A stretch of 19,702 bases of DNA, from NCBI GenBank assembly GCA_963599255.1, contig CAVBWS010000038.1:1-19702 (forward strand), in the 5' to 3' direction. Of the stretch, positions 14,133 to 19,702 are shown piece after piece. A program made the translations under genes and the position numbers. A model generated the notes under the pieces. It ran no database searches and was not told the origin of the DNA. It saw only the letters and a list, made by a program, of their open reading frames with translations. The DNA comes from RGIG5612 sp963599255. GTDB lineage: Bacteria; Bacillota; Clostridia; Lachnospirales; Lachnospiraceae. Position 1 is the stretch's first letter, and each line of letters starts with the position of its first letter.

Positions 14133-14161
14133 TTGACACTGTGAAGGTAAAGTGATATAAA
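14133..14161 (+). promoter_or_regulatory. Strong predicted promoter of the ilv operon
   Basis: A consensus TTGACA (14133-14138), a 17-nt spacer and TATAAA (14156-14161) with TG one base before it (extended -10). Transcription should start near 14168, placing the leader-peptide ATG about 28 nt and ilvB about 240 nt downstream. Confidence 0.8.
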
Positions 14162-14195
14162 AGAACACATCTAAGGCATTGAGGTAATATTTACT

Positions 14196-14291
14196 ATGTT
14201 TAGTTATGCAATTATCGCTATATTACTACTCGTGAGCGCTATTCTCGTCCTGTGTGATTTCAAGACGGCTAGTGCTAAGAGTTGTACCTGA
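14196..14291 (+). CDS. Branched-chain-rich leader peptide of the ilvB operon (attenuator)
   Basis: A 31-codon open frame starting MFSYA and ending SCT. Residues 6-19 read IIAILLLVSAILVL, so 11 of 14 residues are Ile (4), Leu (5) or Val (2), exactly the products of the downstream pathway. GAGG (14181-14184) stands 11 nt before the ATG, and a strong promoter lies just upstream. The stop TGA (14289-14291) is 35 nt before a perfect hairpin with a T-rich tail. This is the arrangement of ilv leader peptides that make ribosomes pause when charged tRNA for Ile, Leu or Val is scarce. ACGGCTA within the frame (14265-14271) is complementary to TAGCCGT (14344-14350) in the terminator's 3' side, so a competing structure is possible. 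The peptide itself is probably only a sensor. Confidence 0.8.
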   Translation: MFSYAIIAILLLVSAILVLCDFKTASAKSCT

Positions 14292-14326
14292 TTGCATAAC
14301 ATTTAGATGAAACATTTCGTTTGCAG

Positions 14327-14367
14327 ATCCTACGGTATTCTTTTAGCCGTAGGATTGTTTATTGTTT
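14327..14367 (+). terminator. Attenuator terminator hairpin before ilvB
   Basis: ATCCTACGG (14327-14335) and CCGTAGGAT (14347-14355) form a perfect 9-bp stem with an 11-nt loop, followed by TGTTTATTGTTT (14356-14367). It lies between the leader-peptide stop and the ilvB ribosome site (AGGAGGG, 14397-14403), so termination here would switch off the whole ilv operon. Confidence 0.85.
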
Positions 14368-14409
14368 AGCAGAAAATTTAAGATTTTCTTATTATCAGGA
14401 GGGAAAACT

Positions 14410-16116
14410 ATGCAGCTTACAGGTGCACAGATTGTGCTTGAATGTTTGCGCGAGCAGGAAGTTGATACTATATTCGGTTATCCTGGCGGAACCATTCTCA
14501 ACATTTATGATGCTCTCTACGATTATCAGGAGTATTTTACACACATTCTGACATCACATGAACAGGGCGCTTCTCATGCTGCTGACGGCTATGCCAGAAG
14601 CACAGGAAAAGTAGGTGTATGTTTCGCAACATCAGGACCGGGTGCTACTAACCTGGTTACCGGCATTGCAACAGCTTACATGGATTCATCACCGGTTGTA
14701 TTCATAACATGCAATGTAGGTGAGAGCCTTATCGGCAAGGATTCATTCCAGGAGGTTGACATTACAGGTGTCACAATGCCTATTACCAAGACCACATATA
14801 CAGTAAGAAGGGCAGACCAGATAGCTGATGTGATCAGAGAGGCATTTGCAATTGCCAGAGGCGGCAGACCGGGACCTGTTCTTATTGACATTCTTAAGAA
14901 TGCAACAGCACAGAAGGCAGAGTATACCCCATTGCCGAAGAGTCAGCATTATACATCAGGAAGATTGGCTGAGCTTATTAAGAAGTCTATGTATAGGTTT
15001 AAGACACCTCAGGTAGATGATAACGATATTGATATTCTCATTGATATGATCAAGGAGTCCAAGAAACCTCTTATTATCTGCGGCGGCGGTGTAGTAAGAA
15101 GCCGTTCACAGAAGGAACTGACAGAGTTTGCCGAGAAGCTTGACTCTCCGACAGCCCTTACAGTAATGGGCGCCGGCGGCATGAACGGAAGAAATCCTCT
15201 TACAACAGGCATGATCGGAATGCATGGTTCACAGGCTTCCAATATGGCATGTGACGGATGCGACCTCTTGATCGCAGTGGGATGCAGATTCTCAGATCGT
15301 GTTGCACTGGATCCGGAAACATTTGCTCAGAATGCTAAGATCGTTCAGATAGATATAGACAGGGCGGAGATCAACAAGAATGTTAAGACAGATCATCATA
15401 TTGTAGGTGATGCGAAGGAAGTTCTTAAGATGCTTATCGACAGAATGGATCAGTACGATCACAAGGAATGGAAGGATTATGTATTCTCATATCCTGTAGA
15501 GACAGAATATGATGAGGTGGCCAATACACTTACACCTAAGCAGATCCTGTCCTCAATAGCCAGATTAGTACCTCAGGATACCATTGTTTCCACTGATGTA
15601 GGACAGCATCAGATGTGGGCTATTCAGCATTTTCATTTTGATTATGCCGGTCAGCTTCTTACATCAGGCGGATTCGGAACCATGGGATTCGGACTGGGAG
15701 CAGCAATCGGTGCAGCTGTCGGTAATCCTGATAAGACAGTTATTCATGTTACAGGTGACGGAAGCTTTAGGATGAACTGCAATGAGCTGGCAACAGAGGA
15801 ACATTATAATCTGCCGATCATCACATTCGTATTTAACAACAGTACGCTGGGCATGGTAAGACAGTGGCAGACACTTATCTATGACAAGCATTACTCACAG
15901 ACGACTCTTGACAGGGGCCCGGATTTTGTTAAGCTGGCTGAAGCTTACGGACTTAACGGAAGAAGAGCATCTAATGTCGAAGAACTTGAGGCTGCTATAA
16001 AAGATGCTGTTGCATCGAATAAGGGAACTGTTATAGACTGTATCATTGACACTGATGAGATGGTTCGCCCGATGGTAGGCGGCGGAAGTCCTATCACGGA
16101 TTTCATTATCAGTTAA
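14410..16116 (+). CDS. ilvB: Acetolactate (acetohydroxyacid) synthase, large catalytic subunit
   Basis: A 568-residue ThDP- and FAD-dependent enzyme that condenses two pyruvates to 2-acetolactate, or pyruvate with 2-oxobutyrate to 2-aceto-2-hydroxybutyrate, the first common step of Val/Leu/Ile synthesis. The N-terminal domain has GYPGGTILNIYDALY (23-37), the catalytic Glu51 in SHEQGASHAADGYA and the FATSGPGATNLVTGIA block. The ThDP/Mg motif runs from GDGSFRMNCNEL (Asp450) to FVFNN (Asn476-477), followed by GMVRQWQ. The biosynthetic form is supported by the adjacent regulatory subunit. The ATG at 14410 has AGGAGGG 6 nt upstream; an upstream in-frame start at 14362 would begin inside the terminator tail and is unlikely. 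Expression should be governed by the upstream attenuator. Confidence 0.97.
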   Translation: MQLTGAQIVLECLREQEVDTIFGYPGGTILNIYDALYDYQEYFTHILTSHEQGASHAADGYARSTGKVGVCFATSGPGATNLVTGIATAYMDSSPVVFITCNVGESLIGKDSFQEVDITGVTMPITKTTYTVRRADQIADVIREAFAIARGGRPGPVLIDILKNATAQKAEYTPLPKSQHYTSGRLAELIKKSMYRFKTPQVDDNDIDILIDMIKESKKPLIICGGGVVRSRSQKELTEFAEKLDSPTALTVMGAGGMNGRNPLTTGMIGMHGSQASNMACDGCDLLIAVGCRFSDRVALDPETFAQNAKIVQIDIDRAEINKNVKTDHHIVGDAKEVLKMLIDRMDQYDHKEWKDYVFSYPVETEYDEVANTLTPKQILSSIARLVPQDTIVSTDVGQHQMWAIQHFHFDYAGQLLTSGGFGTMGFGLGAAIGAAVGNPDKTVIHVTGDGSFRMNCNELATEEHYNLPIITFVFNNSTLGMVRQWQTLIYDKHYSQTTLDRGPDFVKLAEAYGLNGRRASNVEELEAAIKDAVASNKGTVIDCIIDTDEMVRPMVGGGSPITDFIIS

Positions 16117-16128
16117 GGAGGTAGAAAA

Positions 16129-16680
16129 ATGAGCGAACAGAAGATGTACACCTTAGCTGTACTTGTGGATAATGAATCTGGTGTTTTGTCACAGGTTTCA
16201 AGACTGTTCTCACGTAAGGGATACAATATTGAATCCTTGGCTGTAGGCAAGACTCATAAACCGGAGATCTCACGTATTACTATTGAAGTAATATCTGATG
16301 ATGATCTTATCGTGCTGCTGGCTAATCAGCTCAGAAAATTATTGCCGGTTCATTCAGTTAATATTCTTGATCAGAGCAAATCTATCAGAAGAGAGCTGGT
16401 AATGATCAAGGTCAATGCACCTACAAGCGGGATCCGCAATGAGATAATTCAGATATCTAACATTTTCAGAGCACAGATCATCGATGTTTCCATCGGTTCT
16501 CTGACAGTTGCTCTGATTGGAGATGAACAAAAAATAAATGGCATAGAAAGTATTTTATCCGAGTTCGAAGTGATCGAATTAGTAAGAACCGGATATGTGG
16601 CATTAGAGAGAGGTCTTGATACCATCTATAATGACACGAAAGAGAAAGGAGAATTCAACTATGGCAAAAATGTATTATGA
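16129..16680 (+). CDS. ilvN: Acetolactate synthase, small regulatory subunit
   Basis: A 183-residue regulatory subunit that activates IlvB and confers feedback inhibition, usually by valine. Residues about 6-80 form an ACT domain beginning YTLAVLVDNESGVLSQVSRL with the FSRKGYNIESLAVG motif. The second half (about 85-165) is the C-terminal ALS small-subunit domain with RELVMIKV and RTGYVALERG. At this length it is the common single-ACT type, as in the longer IlvH-like proteins. AAGGAGG at 16115-16121, overlapping the ilvB stop, lies 7 nt before its ATG. Its 3' end overlaps the start of ilvC by 20 nt in another frame, so the three genes are closely coupled. Confidence 0.95.
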   Translation: MSEQKMYTLAVLVDNESGVLSQVSRLFSRKGYNIESLAVGKTHKPEISRITIEVISDDDLIVLLANQLRKLLPVHSVNILDQSKSIRRELVMIKVNAPTSGIRNEIIQISNIFRAQIIDVSIGSLTVALIGDEQKINGIESILSEFEVIELVRTGYVALERGLDTIYNDTKEKGEFNYGKNVL

Positions 16681-17680
16681 AAAGGATTGCGATTTAAACA
16701 GACTTAATGGCAAGAAGATTGCCATTATCGGTTATGGCTCACAGGGTCATGCTCACGCTCTTAACCTGAGAGATTCAGGATGCGACGTAATCGTAGGCTT
16801 AAGAGAAGGCGGCAAATCATGGCCTGTAGCTGTTAAGGATGGCTTCGATGTTATGCCTGTAAGCGAGGCTACACAGAAGGCTGATATCATTATGATCCTT
16901 ATCAATGATGAGAAGCAGGCTGATATGTATAAGAAGGATATCGCTCCATATCTTACACCTGGTAAGGCAATTGCATTTGCTCATGGTTTCAATATCAGAT
17001 ATAAGCAGATCGTTCCTCCGGCTGACATCGACGTATTCATGGCAGCACCTAAGGGACCTGGCCATACAGTAAGAAGCCAGTATGTAGCAGGCAAAGGTGT
17101 TCCTTGCCTCGTTGCTGTTGAGCAGAATGCTACAGGCAATGCATATGACATTGCACTTGCATATATCGCAGGTATCGGCGGAGCAAGAGCAGGTGTTCTC
17201 GAGACAACAATGAATGAAGAGACAGAGACAGACCTCTTCGGCGAGCAGGCTGTATTATGCGGCGGCGTTGTTGACCTTATGAAATGCGGATTTGAAACAT
17301 TGGTTGAGGCAGGTTACAAGCCTGAAAATGCATATTTCGAGTGCATTCATGAGATGAAGCTTATCGTTGATCTTATCAATAAGGGCGGTGTGGCTGCCAT
17401 GAACTACTCAATTTCAGATACAGCAGAATTCGGTGAGTATGTATCAGGTCCTCGTGTTCTTCCTTATGAGCAGACTAAGGCTAACATGAAGGCAGTGTTA
17501 AATGATATCCAGGACGGAACATTTGCCGGCAAATGGATCGCTGAGAACAAGAACGGCCGTACCTTCTTCAATTCTAAGAGAGATCAGCTGGCTAAACATC
17601 AGATGGAAGTAGTTGGTAAGGAATTAAGAGAGAAGATGCTGTGGAAGAATGACGCAGATCTTGACTCTGCTTCTAACTAA
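16661..17680 (+). CDS. ilvC: Ketol-acid reductoisomerase, class I
   Basis: A 339-residue enzyme that isomerises and reduces 2-acetolactate and 2-aceto-2-hydroxybutyrate to the dihydroxy acids, the second common step. The Rossmann fold has IGYGSQGHAHALNLRDSG (23-40) and the cofactor loop GLREGGKSW (46-54). The catalytic Lys131 is in AAPKGPGH. The C-terminal knotted domain includes TETDLFGEQAVLCGG and CIHEMKLIVDLI, which supply the metal-binding acids. The length fits the short class I type. The ATG at 16661 has AAGGAG 9 nt upstream and matches the family start; an in-frame ATG at 16616 lies deeper in ilvN. In the loop the position often held by a first phosphate-binding Ser is Gly51, while Ser53 remains, so NADPH preference should not be assumed. 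Confidence 0.96.
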   Translation: MAKMYYEKDCDLNRLNGKKIAIIGYGSQGHAHALNLRDSGCDVIVGLREGGKSWPVAVKDGFDVMPVSEATQKADIIMILINDEKQADMYKKDIAPYLTPGKAIAFAHGFNIRYKQIVPPADIDVFMAAPKGPGHTVRSQYVAGKGVPCLVAVEQNATGNAYDIALAYIAGIGGARAGVLETTMNEETETDLFGEQAVLCGGVVDLMKCGFETLVEAGYKPENAYFECIHEMKLIVDLINKGGVAAMNYSISDTAEFGEYVSGPRVLPYEQTKANMKAVLNDIQDGTFAGKWIAENKNGRTFFNSKRDQLAKHQMEVVGKELREKMLWKNDADLDSASN

Positions 17681-17687
17681 TAGAGAT

Positions 17688-17724
17688 ATCCTATGTGCCT
17701 TAAACTGATTAAGGTGCATAGGAT
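17688..17724 (+). terminator. Long hairpin between ilvC and ilvD, possible terminator or processing site
   Basis: TCCTATGTGCCTT (17689-17701) pairs with AAGGTGCATAGGA (17711-17723) over 13 bp, two of them G-U, with one further A-T pair outside and a 9-nt loop. Only TTTG follows, so as a terminator it would be leaky. It stands 8 nt after the ilvC stop and 141 nt before ilvD. Confidence 0.65.
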
Positions 17725-17865
17725 TTGTACTGTAAAGAAGAAGTTAGAGCAGCGGTCAGCCCGTCCAATGCCTCAATAGATATGCAGATGGATCTGTCTG
17801 TTAAGGTGCTGTCCGTGATTTTTATAGCAGATAATACAACGATTAATGAGAAATGAGGAAAACTA

Positions 17866-19527
17866 ATGATTTCAGATAATGCGAAAAAAGGCGTTGAGAG
17901 AACTCCGAATAAGAGCTTGATGTATGCTTTGGGTTTAACAGATGAAGAAATTAATCGCCCGTTGATTGGTATTGTAAGTTCACATAATGAAATTGTTCCC
18001 GGACATATGCATCTGGATAAGATCTGTGATGCTGTAAAGGCCGGTGTAAGGATGGCCGGCGGCACACCTATTATGTTCCCGGCGATTGCTGTATGTGACG
18101 GTATTGCCATGGGCCATATCGGTATGAAATATTCTCTTGTTACAAGAGATCTTATTGCTGATTCAACAGAAGCTATGGTTATAGCTCACCAGTTTGACGG
18201 ACTTGTTATGATCCCTAACTGTGACAAGAATGTTCCTGGTCTTCTGATGGCAGCTGCAAGACTTAACATCCCTACCATCTTCTGCAGTGGCGGTCCTATG
18301 CTGGCAGGTCATCTTAAGGACGGCAGACGTACATGCCTCAGCCATATGTTCGAGGCAGTAGGTGCATACCACGCAGGTACTCTTGATGAGGCAGGCGTTG
18401 ATGAATATACCAAGAATGCATGTCCGTCATGTGGTTCATGTTCAGGTATGTATACCGCTAACTCAATGAACTGTCTGTGCGAAGCTATCGGTATGGCTCT
18501 TCCTGGAAACGGAACAATCCCTGCTCCTTTATCAGCAAGACTCAGATTTGCTAAGCAGGCCGGTATGCAGATCATGGAACTGGTTAATAAGGATATTAAA
18601 CCGCGTGATATCATGACTCCGGCAGCATTTGAAAATGCTGACACAGTAGATATGGCACTGGGATGTTCAACCAATACCATGCTTCACCTTCCTGCCATCG
18701 CACATGAGACAGGCATGGAATTAAGCCTTGATATGTCTAATGAGATCAGTGAGAGAACACCTAACCTGTGCCACCTTGCACCTGCAGGTGATACATTCAT
18801 GGAAGATCTGGATCGTGCAGGCGGCGTATATGCTGTTATGAAGGAACTTACTAAGAAGAACCTTCTGAACCTGGATGTTATGACAGTAACAGGCAAGACC
18901 ATGAAGGAAAATCTGGCAAATGTTCAGAACCTCAATCCGGAGATCATCAGACCTATCGACAATCCGTTCTCACAGTCAGGCGGTATCGCAGTTCTTAAGG
19001 GCAATCTGGCTCCGGACGGCAGCGTTGTTAAGAAGTCGGCAGTTGATCCTAAGATGATGGTTCACGAAGGACCTGCCAGAGTATTTGATTCAGAAGAAGA
19101 AGCTATTGACGCAATCTATAATAAGAAGATTAATCCTGGAGACGTTGTTGTTATCCGTTATGAAGGACCTAAGGGAGGCCCGGGCATGAGAGAAATGCTT
19201 AATCCTACATCAGCCATCGTTGGTATGGGATTAGGCGACAGCGTTGCTCTTATTACAGACGGACGTTTCTCAGGTGCTACACGCGGCGCAGCCATTGGAC
19301 ACGTATCACCGGAAGCAGCTTCAGGCGGCAATATCGGTCTTGTTAATGAGGGAGATATCATTTCCATCGACATTCCTAATTGCAAGCTGGAGGTTAAGGT
19401 TTCAGATGCAGAATTGGAAGCAAGACGTGCTAAATGGGTATGCCCTGAACCTAAGATCAAGACAGGTTACGCAGCTAGATATGCTAAGCTGGTTACATCT
19501 GCAGATAAGGGAGCAATACTGCAGTAA
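17866..19527 (+). CDS. ilvD: Dihydroxy-acid dehydratase
   Basis: A 553-residue iron-sulfur dehydratase that converts the dihydroxy acids to 2-oxoisovalerate and 2-oxo-3-methylvalerate, the third common step. IlvD/Edd family blocks are clear: SSHNEIVPGHMHLD (38-51), FPAIAVCDGIAMGH (71-84), PNCDKNVPGLLMA (117-129, Cys119), ACPSCGSCSGMYTANSMNCL (185-204) and GCSTNTMLHLPAIAHE. The ACPxCGSCSGM block with CDK resembles the E. coli type, which has an oxygen-labile 4Fe-4S cluster, fitting an anaerobe; the cluster type is inference. GAGGA (17855-17859) is 6 nt before the ATG. The gene is separated from ilvC by a hairpin and 185 nt, so it may be transcribed at a different level. No leu, ilvA or ilvE gene is in the window. 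Confidence 0.96.
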   Translation: MISDNAKKGVERTPNKSLMYALGLTDEEINRPLIGIVSSHNEIVPGHMHLDKICDAVKAGVRMAGGTPIMFPAIAVCDGIAMGHIGMKYSLVTRDLIADSTEAMVIAHQFDGLVMIPNCDKNVPGLLMAAARLNIPTIFCSGGPMLAGHLKDGRRTCLSHMFEAVGAYHAGTLDEAGVDEYTKNACPSCGSCSGMYTANSMNCLCEAIGMALPGNGTIPAPLSARLRFAKQAGMQIMELVNKDIKPRDIMTPAAFENADTVDMALGCSTNTMLHLPAIAHETGMELSLDMSNEISERTPNLCHLAPAGDTFMEDLDRAGGVYAVMKELTKKNLLNLDVMTVTGKTMKENLANVQNLNPEIIRPIDNPFSQSGGIAVLKGNLAPDGSVVKKSAVDPKMMVHEGPARVFDSEEEAIDAIYNKKINPGDVVVIRYEGPKGGPGMREMLNPTSAIVGMGLGDSVALITDGRFSGATRGAAIGHVSPEAASGGNIGLVNEGDIISIDIPNCKLEVKVSDAELEARRAKWVCPEPKIKTGYAARYAKLVTSADKGAILQ

Positions 19528-19702
19528 AAAGCATGGTGATGCAAGTATTCAAGGCAAACGGCAATGCTGTAAGCTGCAAATCACACCAATAAGCTGCTTA
19601 CAACGTGCCGTGAACCTCGGCGAAGCAGCCACTGCTCGAAAACGCCTTCGCTGATGTGCGATAAAAGTCCTGGACGGCAGATGCGAATGAGCCGTGCTTG
19701 CA
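19528..19702. other. Non-coding end of window after ilvD
   Basis: No gene is supported in these 175 nt. Weak inverted repeats are present: GTAAGC (19569-19574) with GCTTAC (19596-19601), and GCCG with CGGC around 19607-19620. There is no T-run, so a terminator cannot be claimed. The CGTGCCG...CGGC portion loosely resembles the hairpin after the X-prolyl aminopeptidase gene. Confidence 0.4.

Noticed and set aside
14168..14409. T-box or other riboswitch upstream of ilvB
   Set aside because: The leader is about 240 nt but contains no T-box sequence (AGGGTGGNACCGCG-like) and no other riboswitch core I recognise. The leader peptide explains it better.
17709..18110. Minus-strand open frame of 133 codons over the start of ilvD
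   Set aside because: It is antisense to the well-supported ilvD N-terminus and shows no family motif, so it is a shadow of coding bias.
19569..19640. Possible tRNA or structured RNA after ilvD
   Set aside because: Short inverted repeats are present but there is no T-loop (GGTTCRA) or cloverleaf arrangement.
19244..19654. Plus-strand open frame of 136 codons overlapping the end of ilvD and running into the 3' spacer
   Set aside because: It lies in another frame of ilvD with no motif and no ribosome site.

Overview
The window looks like chromosomal DNA from a low-to-mid GC member of the Clostridia, most likely Lachnospiraceae. The evidence is strong AGGAGG-type ribosome sites, a two-gene minimal SUF-type iron-sulfur system, a primary sigma factor with a short region 1, and a small basic membrane protein carrying a YKFTDKKHS-like motif that I associate with DUF6142 of that family. 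The family placement is inference. No rRNA, tRNA, CRISPR array, phage or insertion sequence was seen.

Layout: (1) 1-2409 holds the 3' part of an S66-family LD-carboxypeptidase, an EamA/DMT permease, and, overlapping it by 4 nt, the C-terminal half of an alpha/beta hydrolase that lacks its nucleophile. (2) 2500-4176 is a toxin-antitoxin island. It has a minus-strand Phd/YefM-like antitoxin with a RelE/ParE-like toxin, and a plus-strand RelB/DinJ-like antitoxin with a PIN-domain toxin. A degenerate second copy of the PIN gene's 3' end lies at 2503-2574. (3) 4292-5680 is asnS on the minus strand, divergent from (4) sufC-sufB at 5879-7606. (5) 7721-10471 carries an X-prolyl aminopeptidase and a YegS/DgkB-type lipid kinase. 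(6) 10620-14115 is a tight run of rpoD, lepB, murE and a small membrane protein. (7) 14133-19527 is a branched-chain amino acid operon, ilvB-ilvN-ilvC-ilvD.

The most informative regulatory sequence precedes ilvB. A near-consensus promoter (TTGACA, 17 nt, TATAAA, with extended -10 TG) drives a 31-residue leader peptide in which 11 of 14 consecutive residues are Ile, Leu or Val. A perfect 9-bp hairpin and a T-rich tract follow. This has the layout of a ribosome-mediated attenuator sensing charged branched-chain tRNAs; there is no sign of a T-box.

The ilv genes supply all common steps from pyruvate or 2-oxobutyrate to the branched-chain 2-oxo acids. IlvD is a probable Fe-S enzyme and could be a client of the SufCB pair. 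The rpoD-lepB-murE run joins transcription, protein export and cell-wall synthesis. The toxin-antitoxin island and hydrolase remnant are the only part with signs of rearrangement: duplicated gene tails, truncated genes and short repeats. I found no clearly new multi-gene system. The best leads are the ilv leader, the paired operator sites of the PIN module, the PIN-tail duplication and the unusual MurE specificity motif.
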